Assembly (NCBI RefSeq): GCF_037975245.1
Contig: NC_092574.1
Coordinates: 2,575,001-2,639,000, forward strand
DNA: 64,000 nucleotides
Source of the DNA: Apostichopus japonicus
Taxonomy: Eukaryota; Echinodermata; Holothuroidea; Aspidochirotida; Stichopodidae
Direction: 5' to 3'
A program made the position numbers and the translations under genes. Within the stretch, counting starts at the first letter, position 1; each line of letters opens with the position of its first letter. Under the pieces are notes generated by a model. It saw only the letters and a program-made list of their open reading frames with translations. It made no database searches and was not told the origin of the DNA. Positions 1-13,300 of the stretch are shown here, piece by piece.

Positions 1-2292
1 ATAAGGACGAAAATTGTACCTGCAAAAAGAAATGCTTCTTTTGTACAGTGTAAGGCCACCGCGACATCTTTTCTGACAATCTTGATAATATTTGTTCTTC
101 GGGAATGTTGTGTCATTACTTAGCCTTTATATTATAAACCGTTAAGTGTGGAAACAGCTATGCTCCTGTTAGAACAACTTCACATTTCTTAAATGCTGAT
201 TTACTGAGGCAGGCGTTTGAAAGACAGTGTGATACAAACAGGTACGGTAACGTTATAAACAATGCCACGAGCTCTCCGTGCATTAACAACGATCGAAACG
301 TGCGGTATTCATGACGGTACACAAAGCAGATAATGCGAATACAGCAGACTTAGCCGAGAATTAAACCTAGTAGCGCGGAGGATTTAATTATGACATACTA
401 GGACTTTCTACCGGTAAACTTTACTCATTGTCGAATAAATCTATCTAATTTCTACCTTATCTAGCTTTTACTCTGTAGTTAACGTATTATGACCAAAGCA
501 AATATGAAATTCACGACAATTCCATGGGACTTGTATATTCATTTAAAATAGCTCCGTTTTGAATCTAAAATTTAACGCTCCATTGCTATGGTAACATCGT
601 GAATAATAGCCCTGCCGCTAATGGATAGATGACATGTAGAAGATGGCCATCGATGGCGCTCTCAACTTCTCGTGCCACGTCTGGCACCTACAAGAAGTAA
701 CCGACATATTACTGGCGCAATCCCGACCGAACGTATTTTAACTCTCCTACAGACTTTTCTACACTGATCCCAGAAAGCATTAAGTGCCGTCAAAATGCCT
801 CAGTTGCTCATAGGTACATATCCATGACGTAACACTGTTCTCGTTGTGCATAAAACTGTTGTCAAAAGTAAGGCATATATACTGATAGGCCTAGACTAGG
901 TATACGTTGCAGACTATGCATAGGCTAACTTCACAGACAGACATACATGCATACAGACAACTTCAGATAATGTAAAATATCACTAACCGTAATCACGTTA
1001 TGTTTACGATGTCTTGAAATGTCGTCCTTTTCTTCTCTGCAACCCCGGGCCGTCATTGTAGTCGTTCGAACAACTAAATTAAGGCGAGGAACGACGTCAA
1101 GATATATCCAACGTCTAGACCACACTGCTTGCAACGAAGAGAGAACTGCCCAGTACAGTACGTGTTGATATGGACGCCTACAAAATGACAACAAATATTT
1201 TCCATTGAAAATCCACTGTGTGTGACGGTATAGTAAACACTCGTATATAGATCAACGCACACGCACGCACGGAGGTATTATGTACGTACAGCATGCAATG
1301 CAGACAAATATTTCGGAGCGCGCGCTTCTGATTTTGTGCTGAATATTCTTGTGAGCGCTCTTGTATAACTGTTTGCATGTGCGCACGGACAAGATAGACG
1401 TCAGATTATCACGCTGTAGCTACTAAACCTTTACTTGCATGTGTACAGCAGTAGACTACTGTGATGGTTGCATGCGGCAGTTTAATTGTGTGTGCACAAT
1501 ATGTCAGCATTGTACGGTGGCTTAATAAGGACATAGGAAAGAAAAACAGTGTCCCCAAATCTCACAATGTTGTCTTTTTATCTCAAAATATTGCCTCTTT
1601 TTTTTCCCCCTTTAAAATTTGGACTTTAAAAGATCCATCGGGAGCTTTCTATTTTATAGCTGTTGTAAGTGTCATACCAGAAGTAATCGTTCCATTATCT
1701 TACACACTATAAGTCCGTCACGTTTTGGGTCCGCTAAAGTATAGCTAGAAGTTGTCAACTGACATATCAGACCCCCCCCCCCATTCCCCCGTTGATATCT
1801 GAGGGCTTGGCCTGTCAGGGTGCATGCGCATTTCTATATCATGACGCAGTTTAGACTTTGGGCTAGAAGAGGAGCAAGTTAAGCACACTGAACCGTCTGC
1901 TCGCACGGAGAAACATATCCAGATTTAAACACAGAATTTATGAAATGCTCTGTGTCACCTCCAATCCTCCTTATTTGCACATCATCTCTACTTTGATTTA
2001 TGTGCTTCCACATCAAGGCATTCAAAACGATCGTGGTGACTGGAAATATGCCAAAACAAGCACTGCGTTAAGTCATTTTACGTCTTGTGTGTGCTTTTAA
2101 TTTACTTGTCTTTTCGTGTGTTTTTTTGTTGTTTTTTTTTCGTGTTTTTGTTTTTTTGTTTTTCGTGTTTCTTCTTTCACGGTTAAACTTTTGTGCGAAT
2201 GTACAATACTCCAATTGGGGCACGGTATGCATTCATATCACATTGTTTTGGAACAATCTGGAACTGGAAGTATTATTTCGACCCAAGAATCA
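1..2292 (-). repeat. 3.08-kb macrosatellite, block 1 (partial unit)
   Basis: About three quarters of one array unit, in the opposite orientation to block 2 and the same orientation as block 3. It matches 31561-33852 at a constant offset of 31,560; I saw no difference, including at the C-run around 1771-1782 and the T-rich tract around 2110-2170. It starts inside a unit, so the array extends left of the window, and it stops at a gap. No recognisable gene lies inside; the open frames are short, repeat in every copy and resemble no family I know. Confidence 0.95.
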
Positions 2293-2392
2293 NNNNNNNN
2301 NNNNNNNNNNNNNNNNNNNNNNNNNNNNNNNNNNNNNNNNNNNNNNNNNNNNNNNNNNNNNNNNNNNNNNNNNNNNNNNNNNNNNNNNNNNN
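2293..2392. other. Assembly gap (100 N)
   Basis: Exactly 100 N, a conventional placeholder for a gap of unknown size. The unit orientation reverses across it: the left side is minus, the right side is plus. The true distance and even the true join are therefore not established. Confidence 0.99.
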
Positions 2393-5300
2393 GTAAAGGT
2401 TTAGTAGCTACAGCGTGATAATCTGACGTCTATCTTGTCCGTGCGCACATGCAAACAGTTATACAAGAGCGCTCACAAGAATATTCAGCACAAAATCAGA
2501 AGCGCGCGCTCCGAAATATTTGTCTGCATTGCATGCTGTACGTACATAATACCTCCGTGCGTGCGTGTGCGTTGATCTATTACGAGTGTTTACTATACCG
2601 TCACACACAGTGGATTTTCAATGGAAAATATTTGTTGTCATTTTGTAGGCGTCCATATCAACACGTACTGTACTGGGCAGTTCTCTCTTCGTTGCAAGCA
2701 GTGTGGTCTAGACGTTGGATATATCTTGACGTCGTTCCTCGCCTTAATTTAGTTGTTCGAACGACTACAATGACGGCCCGGGGTTGCAGAGAAGAAAAGG
2801 ACGACATTTCAAGACATCGTAAACATAACGTGATTACGGTTAGTGATATTTTACATTATCTGAAGTTGTCTGTATGCATGTATGTCTGTCTGTGAAGTTA
2901 GCCTATGCATAGTCTGCAACGTATACCTAGTCTAGGCCTATCAGTATATATGCCTTACTTTTGACAACAGTTTTATGCACAACGAGAACAGTGTTACGTC
3001 ATGGATATGTACCTATGAGCAACTGAGGCATTTTGACGGCACTTAATGCTTTCTGGGATCAGTGTAGAAAAGTCTGTAGGAGAGTTAAAATACGTTCGGT
3101 CGGGATTGCGCCAGTAATATGTCGGTTACTTCTTGTAGGTGCCAGACGTGGCACGAGAAGTTGAGAGCGCCATCGATGGCCATCTTCTACATGTCATCTA
3201 TCCATTAGCGGCAGGGCTATTATTCACGATGTTACCATAGCAATGGAGCGTTAAATTTTAGATTCAAAACGGAGCTATTTTAAATGAATATACAAGTCCC
3301 ATGGAATTGTCGTGAATTTCATATTTGCTTTGGTCATAATACGTTAACTACAGAGTAAAAGCTAGATAAGGTAGAAATTAGATAGATTTATTCGACAATG
3401 AGTAAAGTTTACCGGTAGAAAGTCCTAGTATGTCATAATTAAATCCTCCGCGCTACTAGGTTTAATTCTCGGCTAAGTCTGCTGTATTCGCATTATCTGC
3501 TTTGTGTACCGTCATGAATACCGCACGTTTCGATCGTTGTTAATGCACGGAGAGCTCGTGGCATTGTTTATAACGTTACCGTACCTGTTTGTATCACACT
3601 GTCTTTCAAACGCCTGCCTCAGTAAATCAGCATTTAAGAAATGTGAAGTTGTTCTAACAGGAGCATAGCTGTTTCCACACTTAACGGTTTATAATATAAA
3701 GGCTAAGTAATGACACAACATTCCCGAAGAACAAATATTATCAAGATTGTCAGAAAAGATGTCGCGGTGGCCTTACACTGTACAAAAGAAGCATTTCTTT
3801 TTGCAGGTACAATTTTCGTCCTTATGTATACTTTCATTAAAATTTCCAGTGAAAGGCGACGAGCGAGACAGAAATCAAATTTACTACTCAGGTCTTAAGT
3901 TCCGATTGGTTTCTAAGTACAAGTTGTGCAAAATATTGCAATGACCTACTTCGTTTACGCGAAACAATATACCAAATAGAAACAATCCCCACCCCCCCTA
4001 AAAAAAAACAAAAACAGACAGACAAACAAACAAAGCAAAACAAATTTAAAACACCATGCATGTACATGCAGATATTAACAACAACCCCCCCCCCCAAAAA
4101 AAAAAAAAAAAAAAAAAAAATTATATAAAATAGTGCTTCGGCGTGGAATCGAACCTAGGCAGACATGAGCATCAATATAATCTTAAATAAATTGTGATTA
4201 CTTAGCGAGAAAAAGATGAATGCAAAATGTCAATAATTAATTTGAATTATTGTATTATAAAATTGAAGACAGAAAGCTAAAATTAACAAGAGATTACGCC
4301 TCATCGAGGCCATGGTTTCACTGAACGTTGAACATCAACCCAGTCCGAATCGACGTGAGCCCTCCATTGCAAGTCAGCTAGCCCACTTCTGGCCCGAAGG
4401 CCGGACTCTAAACGTAATCTCCCGGATGCTTTTGCGAACTAAGGGAGGATACGGAATTGGGATCCTAGGCCCGTGTAAAAATTCCACCTTGGCGATGCCA
4501 TTATAAACAAAGCAGTGTCTGTCATCCGATCGGCGCGATTCACACAGCCTGACAACAAACACCGACGCGCAGTGCTGTCTTCCAACCGTTCAGGCCACCA
4601 CGCCAGCCTGGTGATTCTTGGGTCGAAATAATACTTCCAGTTCCAGATTGTTCCAAAACAATGTGATATGAATGCATACCGTGCCCCAATTGGAGTATTG
4701 TACATTCGCACAAAAGTTTAACCGTGAAAGAAGAAACACGAAAAACAAAAAAACAAAAACACGAAAAAAAAACAACAAAAAAACACACGAAAAGACAAGT
4801 AAATTAAAAGCACACACAAGACGTAAAATGACTTAACGCAGTGCTTGTTTTGGCATATTTCCAGTCACCACGATCGTTTTGAATGCCTTGATGTGGAAGC
4901 ACATAAATCAAAGTAGAGATGATGTGCAAATAAGGAGGATTGGAGGTGACACAGAGCATTTCATAAATTCTGTGTTTAAATCTGGATATGTTTCTCCGTG
5001 CGAGCAGACGGTTCAGTGTGCTTAACTTGCTCCTCTTCTAGCCCAAAGTCTAAACTGCGTCATGATATAGAAATGCGCATGCACCCTGACAGGCCAAGCC
5101 CTCAGATATCAACGGGGGAATGGGGGGGGGGGGTCTGATATGTCAGTTGACAACTTCTAGCTATACTTTAGCGGACCCAAAACGTGACGGACTTATAGTG
5201 TGTAAGATAATGGAACGATTACTTCTGGTATGACACTTACAACAGCTATAAAATAGAAAGCTCCCGATGGATCTTTTAAAGTCCAAATTTTAAAGGGGGA

Positions 5301-7809
5301 AAAAAAAGAGGCAATATTTTGAGATAAAAAGACAACATTGTGAGATTTGGGGACACTGTTTTTCTTTCCTATGTCCTTATTAAGCCACCGTACAATGCTG
5401 ACATATTGTGCACACACAATTAAACTGCCGCATGCAACCATCACAGTAGTCTACTGCTGTACACATGCAAGTAAAGGTTTAGTAGCTACAGCGTGATAAT
5501 CTGACGTCTATCTTGTCCGTGCGCACATGCAAACAGTTATACAAGAGCGCTCACAAGAATATTCAGCACAAAATCAGAAGCGCGCGCTCCGAAATATTTG
5601 TCTGCATTGCATGCTGTACGTACATAATACCTCCGTGCGTGCGTGTGCGTTGATCTATATACGAGTGTTTACTATACCGTCACACACAGTGGATTTTCAA
5701 TGGAAAATATTTGTTGTCATTTTGTAGGCGTCCATATCAACACGTACTGTACTGGGCAGTTCTCTCTTCGTTGCAAGCAGTGTGGTCTAGACGTTGGATA
5801 TATCTTGACGTCGTTCCTCGCCTTAATTTAGTTGTTCGAACGACTACAATGACGGCCCGGGGTTGCAGAGAAGAAAAGGACGACATTTCAAGACATCGTA
5901 AACATAACGTGATTACGGTTAGTGATATTTTACATTATCTGAAGTTGTCTGTATGCATGTATGTCTGTCTGTGAAGTTAGCCTATGCATAGTCTGCAACG
6001 TATACCTAGTCTAGGCCTATCAGTATATATGCCTTACTTTTGACAACAGTTTTATGCACAACGAGAACAGTGTTACGTCATGGATATGTACCTATGAGCA
6101 ACTGAGGCATTTTGACGGCACTTAATGCTTTCTGGGATCAGTGTAGAAAAGTCTGTAGGAGAGTTAAAATACGTTCGGTCGGGATTGCGCCAGTAATATG
6201 TCGGTTACTTCTTGTAGGTGCCAGACGTGGCACGAGAAGTTGAGAGCGCCATCGATGGCCATCTTCTACATGTCATCTATCCATTAGCGGCAGGGCTATT
6301 ATTCACGATGTTACCATAGCAATGGAGCGTTAAATTTTAGATTCAAAACGGAGCTATTTTAAATGAATATACAAGTCCCATGGAATTGTCGTGAATTTCA
6401 TATTTGCTTTGGTCATAATACGTTAACTACAGAGTAAAAGCTAGATAAGGTAGAAATTAGATAGATTTATTCGACAATGAGTAAAGTTTACCGGTAGAAA
6501 GTCCTAGTATGTCATAATTAAATCCTCCGCGCTACTAGGTTTAATTCTCGGCTAAGTCTGCTGTATTCGCATTATCTGCTTTGTGTACCGTCATGAATAC
6601 CGCACGTTTCGATCGTTGTTAATGCACGGAGAGCTCGTGGCATTGTTTATAACGTTACCGTACCTGTTTGTATCACACTGTCTTTCAAACGCCTGCCTCA
6701 GTAAATCAGCATTTAAGAAATGTGAAGTTGTTCTAACAGGAGCATAGCTGTTTCCACACTTAACGGTTTATAATATAAAGGCTAAGTAATGACACAACAT
6801 TCCCGAAGAACAAATATTATCAAGATTGTCAGAAAAGATGTCGCGGTGGCCTTACACTGTACAAAAGAAGCATTTCTTTTTGCAGGTACAATTTTCGTCC
6901 TTATGTATACTTTCATTAAAATTTCCAGTGAAAGGCGACGAGCGAGACAGAAATCAAATTTACTACTCAGGTCTTAAGTTCCGATTGGTTTCTAAGTACA
7001 AGTTGTGCAAAATATTGCAATGACCTACTTCGTTTACGCGAAACAATATACCAAATAGAAACAATCCCCACCCCCCCTAAAAAAAAACAAAAACAGACAG
7101 ACAAACAAACAAAGCAAAACAAATTTAAAACACCATGCATGTACATGCAGATATTAACAACAACCCCCCCCCCCCCCCCCAAAAAAAAAAAAAAAAAAAA
7201 AAAAATTATATAAAATAGTGCTTCGGCGTGGAATCGAACCTAGGCAGACATGAGCATCAATATAATCTTAAATAAATTGTGATTACTTAGCGAGAAAAAG
7301 ATGAATGCAAAATGTCAATAATTAATTTGAATTATTGTATTATAAAATTGAAGACAGAAAGCTAAAATTAACAAGAGATTACGCCTCATCGAGGCCATGG
7401 TTTCACTGAACGTTGAACATCAACCCAGTCCGAATCGACGTGAGCCCTCCATTGCAAGTCAGCTAGCCCACTTCTGGCCCGAAGGCCGGACTCTAAACGT
7501 AATCTCCCGGATGCTTTTGCGAACTAAGGGAGGATACGGAATTGGGATCCTAGGCCCGTGTAAAAATTCCACCTTGGCGATGCCATTATAAACAAAGCAG
7601 TGTCTGTCATCCGATCGGCGCGATTCACACAGCCTGACAACAAACACCGACGCGCAGTGCTGTCTTCCAACCGTTCAGGCCACCACGCCAGCCTGGTGAT
7701 TCTTGGGTCGAAATAATACTTCCAGTTCCAGATTGTTCCAAAACAATGTGATATGAATGCATACCGTGCCCCAATTGGAGTATTGTACATTCGCACAAAA
7801 GTTTAACCG

Positions 7810-7883
7810 TGAAAGAAGAAACACGAAAAACAAAAAAACAAAAACACGAAAAAAAAACAACAAAAAAACACACGAAAAGACAA
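7810..7883. repeat. A-rich low-complexity tract of the unit (array break region)
   Basis: Runs of A separated by C, CG or CAA (T-rich on the other strand). The equivalent tract exists in every unit, e.g. 4728-4798. In block 3 it is the place where the array ends: the last copy stops at 52166 inside this tract. Such low-complexity sequence is a plausible break or slippage point; that role is inference. Confidence 0.8.
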
Positions 7884-10247
7884 GTAAATTAAAAGCACAC
7901 ACAAGACGTAAAATGACTTAACGCAGTGCTTGTTTTGGCATATTTCCAGTCACCACGATCGTTTTGAATGCCTTGATGTGGAAGCACATAAATCAAAGTA
8001 GAGATGATGTGCAAATAAGGAGGATTGGAGGTGACACAGAGCATTTCATAAATTCTGTGTTTAAATCTGGATATGTTTCTCCGTGCGAGCAGACGGTTCA
8101 GTGTGCTTAACTTGCTCCTCTTCTAGCCCAAAGTCTAAACTGCGTCATGATATAGAAATGCGCATGCACCCTGACAGGCCAAGCCCTCAGATATCAACGG
8201 GGGAATGGGGGGGGGGGTCTGATATGTCAGTTGACAACTTCTAGCTATACTTTAGCGGACCCAAAACGTGACGGACTTATAGTGTGTAAGATAATGGAAC
8301 GATTACTTCTGGTATGACACTTACAACAGCTATAAAATAGAAAGCTCCCGATGGATCTTTTAAAGTCCAAATTTTAAAGGGGGAAAAAAAAGAGGCAATA
8401 TTTTGAGATAAAAAGACAACATTGTGAGATTTGGGGACACTGTTTTTCTTTCCTATGTCCTTATTAAGCCACCGTACAATGCTGACATATTGTGCACACA
8501 CAATTAAACTGCCGCATGCAACCATCACAGTAGTCTACTGCTGTACACATGCAAGTAAAGGTTTAGTAGCTACAGCGTGATAATCTGACGTCTATCTTGT
8601 CCGTGCGCACATGCAAACAGTTATACAAGAGCGCTCACAAGAATATTCAGCACAAAATCAGAAGCGCGCGCTCCGAAATATTTGTCTGCATTGCATGCTG
8701 TACGTACATAATACCTCCGTGCGTGCGTGTGCGTTGATCTATATACGAGTGTTTACTATACCGTCACACACAGTGGATTTTCAATGGAAAATATTTGTTG
8801 TCATTTTGTAGGCGTCCATATCAACACGTACTGTACTGGGCAGTTCTCTCTTCGTTGCAAGCAGTGTGGTCTAGACGTTGGATATATCTTGACGTCGTTC
8901 CTCGCCTTAATTTAGTTGTTCGAACGACTACAATGACGGCCCGGGGTTGCAGAGAAGAAAAGGACGACATTTCAAGACATCGTAAACATAACGTGATTAC
9001 GGTTAGTGATATTTTACATTATCTGAAGTTGTCTGTATGCATGTATGTCTGTCTGTGAAGTTAGCCTATGCATAGTCTGCAACGTATACCTAGTCTAGGC
9101 CTATCAGTATATATGCCTTACTTTTGACAACAGTTTTATGCACAACGAGAACAGTGTTACGTCATGGATATGTACCTATGAGCAACTGAGGCATTTTGAC
9201 GGCACTTAATGCTTTCTGGGATCAGTGTAGAAAAGTCTGTAGGAGAGTTAAAATACGTTCGGTCGGGATTGCGCCAGTAATATGTCGGTTACTTCTTGTA
9301 GGTGCCAGACGTGGCACGAGAAGTTGAGAGCGCCATCGATGGCCATCTTCTACATGTCATCTATCCATTAGCGGCAGGGCTATTATTCACGATGTTACCA
9401 TAGCAATGGAGCGTTAAATTTTAGATTCAAAACGGAGCTATTTTAAATGAATATACAAGTCCCATGGAATTGTCGTGAATTTCATATTTGCTTTGGTCAT
9501 AATACGTTAACTACAGAGTAAAAGCTAGATAAGGTAGAAATTAGATAGATTTATTCGACAATGAGTAAAGTTTACCGGTAGAAAGTCCTAGTATGTCATA
9601 ATTAAATCCTCCGCGCTACTAGGTTTAATTCTCGGCTAAGTCTGCTGTATTCGCATTATCTGCTTTGTGTACCGTCATGAATACCGCACGTTTCGATCGT
9701 TGTTAATGCACGGAGAGCTCGTGGCATTGTTTATAACGTTACCGTACCTGTTTGTATCACACTGTCTTTCAAACGCCTGCCTCAGTAAATCAGCATTTAA
9801 GAAATGTGAAGTTGTTCTAACAGGAGCATAGCTGTTTCCACACTTAACGGTTTATAATATAAAGGCTAAGTAATGACACAACATTCCCGAAGAACAAATA
9901 TTATCAAGATTGTCAGAAAAGATGTCGCGGTGGCCTTACACTGTACAAAAGAAGCATTTCTTTTTGCAGGTACAATTTTCGTCCTTATGTATACTTTCAT
10001 TAAAATTTCCAGTGAAAGGCGACGAGCGAGACAGAAATCAAATTTACTACTCAGGTCTTAAGTTCCGATTGGTTTCTAAGTACAAGTTGTGCAAAATATT
10101 GCAATGACCTACTTCGTTTACGCGAAACAATATACCAAATAGAAACAATCCCCACCCCCCCTAAAAAAAAACAAAAACAGACAGACAAACAAACAAAGCA
10201 AAACAAATTTAAAACACCATGCATGTACATGCAGATATTAACAACAA

Positions 10248-10285
10248 CCCCCCCCCCCCCCAAAAAAAAAAAAAAAAAAAAAAAA
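10248..10285. repeat. Poly-C/poly-A homopolymer tract, length-variable between units
   Basis: A run of 14 C directly followed by about 24 A in this copy. The same junction occurs in every unit: about 11 C at 4085-4095, 17 C at 7164-7180, and 11 to 14 G on the reversed block 3. It explains most of the period variation. The opposite strand reads T-run then G-run. It is also a place where consensus accuracy will be poor, so absolute lengths should be treated cautiously. Confidence 0.85.
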
Positions 10286-10380
10286 TTATATAAAATAGTG
10301 CTTCGGCGTGGAATCGAACCTAGGCAGACATGAGCATCAATATAATCTTAAATAAATTGTGATTACTTAGCGAGAAAAAG
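10262..10380 (-). promoter_or_regulatory. Pol III-like B-box with downstream T-run, one per unit
   Basis: Reading the minus strand, GGTTCGATTCC (10320 to 10310) matches the Pol III type-2 B-box consensus GGTTCGANNCC at every position. It is followed about 25 nt later by a run of more than 20 T (10285 to 10262), which would be a strong Pol III terminator. About 53 nt upstream is a weak A-box-like TCGCTAAGTA (10373 to 10364). The surrounding sequence does not fold as a tRNA: the T-stem is mostly mismatched and no 5' acceptor strand pairs with the sequence after the T-arm. The same motif recurs in all copies (e.g. minus 4145-4155; plus strand 34309-34319 in block 3). It could drive a short RNA, be a tRNA relic, or be chance. 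Confidence 0.35.
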
Positions 10381-13300
10381 ATGAATGCAAAATGTCAATA
10401 ATTAATTTGAATTATTGTATTATAAAATTGAAGACAGAAAGCTAAAATTAACAAGAGATTACGCCTCATCGAGGCCATGGTTTCACTGAACGTTGAACAT
10501 CAACCCAGTCCGAATCGACGTGAGCCCTCCATTGCAAGTCAGCTAGCCCACTTCTGGCCCGAAGGCCGGACTCTAAACGTAATCTCCCGGATGCTTTTGC
10601 GAACTAAGGGAGGATACGGAATTGGGATCCTAGGCCCGTGTAAAAATTCCACCTTGGCGATGCCATTATAAACAAAGCAGTGTCTGTCATCCGATCGGCG
10701 CGATTCACACAGCCTGACAACAAACACCGACGCGCAGTGCTGTCTTCCAACCGTTCAGGCCACCACGCCAGCCTGGTGATTCTTGGGTCGAAATAATACT
10801 TCCAGTTCCAGATTGTTCCAAAACAATGTGATATGAATGCATACCGTGCCCCAATTGGAGTATTGTACATTCGCACAAAAGTTTAACCGTGAAAGAAGAA
10901 ACACGAAAAACAAAAAAACAAAAACACGAAAAAAAAACAACAAAAAAACACACGAAAAGACAAGTAAATTAAAAGCACACACAAGACGTAAAATGACTTA
11001 ACGCAGTGCTTGTTTTGGCATATTTCCAGTCACCACGATCGTTTTGAATGCCTTGATGTGGAAGCACATAAATCAAAGTAGAGATGATGTGCAAATAAGG
11101 AGGATTGGAGGTGACACAGAGCATTTCATAAATTCTGTGTTTAAATCTGGATATGTTTCTCCGTGCGAGCAGACGGTTCAGTGTGCTTAACTTGCTCCTC
11201 TTCTAGCCCAAAGTCTAAACTGCGTCATGATATAGAAATGCGCATGCACCCTGACAGGCCAAGCCCTCAGATATCAACGGGGGAATGGGGGGGGGGGTCT
11301 GATATGTCAGTTGACAACTTCTAGCTATACTTTAGCGGACCCAAAACGTGACGGACTTATAGTGTGTAAGATAATGGAACGATTACTTCTGGTATGACAC
11401 TTACAACAGCTATAAAATAGAAAGCTCCCGATGGATCTTTTAAAGTCCAAATTTTAAAGGGGGAAAAAAAAGAGGCAATATTTTGAGATAAAAAGACAAC
11501 ATTGTGAGATTTGGGGACACTGTTTTTCTTTCCTATGTCCTTATTAAGCCACCGTACAATGCTGACATATTGTGCACACACAATTAAACTGCCGCATGCA
11601 ACCATCACAGTAGTCTACTGCTGTACACATGCAAGTAAAGGTTTAGTAGCTACAGCGTGATAATCTGACGTCTATCTTGTCCGTGCGCACATGCAAACAG
11701 TTATACAAGAGCGCTCACAAGAATATTCAGCACAAAATCAGAAGCGCGCGCTCCGAAATATTTGTCTGCATTGCATGCTGTACGTACATAATACCTCCGT
11801 GCGTGCGTGTGCGTTGATCTATATACGAGTGTTTACTATACCGTCACACACAGTGGATTTTCAATGGAAAATATTTGTTGTCATTTTGTAGGCGTCCATA
11901 TCAACACGTACTGTACTGGGCAGTTCTCTCTTCGTTGCAAGCAGTGTGGTCTAGACGTTGGATATATCTTGACGTCGTTCCTCGCCTTAATTTAGTTGTT
12001 CGAACGACTACAATGACGGCCCGGGGTTGCAGAGAAGAAAAGGACGACATTTCAAGACATCGTAAACATAACGTGATTACGGTTAGTGATATTTTACATT
12101 ATCTGAAGTTGTCTGTATGCATGTATGTCTGTCTGTGAAGTTAGCCTATGCATAGTCTGCAACGTATACCTAGTCTAGGCCTATCAGTATATATGCCTTA
12201 CTTTTGACAACAGTTTTATGCACAACGAGAACAGTGTTACGTCATGGATATGTACCTATGAGCAACTGAGGCATTTTGACGGCACTTAATGCTTTCTGGG
12301 ATCAGTGTAGAAAAGTCTGTAGGAGAGTTAAAATACGTTCGGTCGGGATTGCGCCAGTAATATGTCGGTTACTTCTTGTAGGTGCCAGACGTGGCACGAG
12401 AAGTTGAGAGCGCCATCGATGGCCATCTTCTACATGTCATCTATCCATTAGCGGCAGGGCTATTATTCACGATGTTACCATAGCAATGGAGCGTTAAATT
12501 TTAGATTCAAAACGGAGCTATTTTAAATGAATATACAAGTCCCATGGAATTGTCGTGAATTTCATATTTGCTTTGGTCATAATACGTTAACTACAGAGTA
12601 AAAGCTAGATAAGGTAGAAATTAGATAGATTTATTCGACAATGAGTAAAGTTTACCGGTAGAAAGTCCTAGTATGTCATAATTAAATCCTCCGCGCTACT
12701 AGGTTTAATTCTCGGCTAAGTCTGCTGTATTCGCATTATCTGCTTTGTGTACCGTCATGAATACCGCACGTTTCGATCGTTGTTAATGCACGGAGAGCTC
12801 GTGGCATTGTTTATAACGTTACCGTACCTGTTTGTATCACACTGTCTTTCAAACGCCTGCCTCAGTAAATCAGCATTTAAGAAATGTGAAGTTGTTCTAA
12901 CAGGAGCATAGCTGTTTCCACACTTAACGGTTTATAATATAAAGGCTAAGTAATGACACAACATTCCCGAAGAACAAATATTATCAAGATTGTCAGAAAA
13001 GATGTCGCGGTGGCCTTACACTGTACAAAAGAAGCATTTCTTTTTGCAGGTACAATTTTCGTCCTTATGTATACTTTCATTAAAATTTCCAGTGAAAGGC
13101 GACGAGCGAGACAGAAATCAAATTTACTACTCAGGTCTTAAGTTCCGATTGGTTTCTAAGTACAAGTTGTGCAAAATATTGCAATGACCTACTTCGTTTA
13201 CGCGAAACAATATACCAAATAGAAACAACCCCCACCCCCCCTAAAAAAAACAAAAACAGACAGACAAACAAACAAAGCAAAACAAATTTAAAACACCATG

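Larger units (their letters stand above)
7397..10476 (+). repeat. Representative complete array unit (3,080 bp)
   Basis: One full period, given as a map of the unit. From the landmark ATG: a GGCC-CGAA-GGCC hairpin at 7476-7487 (its complement has a C(UUCG)G-type loop), an A-rich CACGAAAAACAAA-type tract at 7810-7883, a split G-run at 8199-8217, CpG-rich mixed sequence including CGCGCGC near 8666, a CTATGCATAG palindrome near 9067, a C-run tract followed by CAGACAGACAAACAAA-like simple repeat at about 10145-10195, the 14-bp palindrome TGCATGTACATGCA just before the C-run/A-run tract at 10248-10285, then a minus-strand B-box-like motif at 10310-10320. Many CpGs remain, unlike the kibra intron. 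The unit does not resemble rDNA, 5S, histone or spliceosomal snRNA genes as far as I can recognise. Its phase is arbitrary. Confidence 0.93.

Noticed and set aside
3888-4097. Gly/Val-starting frame ending in an Arg-rich tail, differing by glycine number among copies
   Set aside because: The start lies in the poly-C/poly-A tract and the glycine count is just C-run length. The frame is lost in the copy near 13240 by a one-base change in an A-run.
10262-10380. A functional tRNA gene in each unit
   Set aside because: The T-stem is mismatched and no acceptor stem can be formed. Only the B-box and T-run fit.
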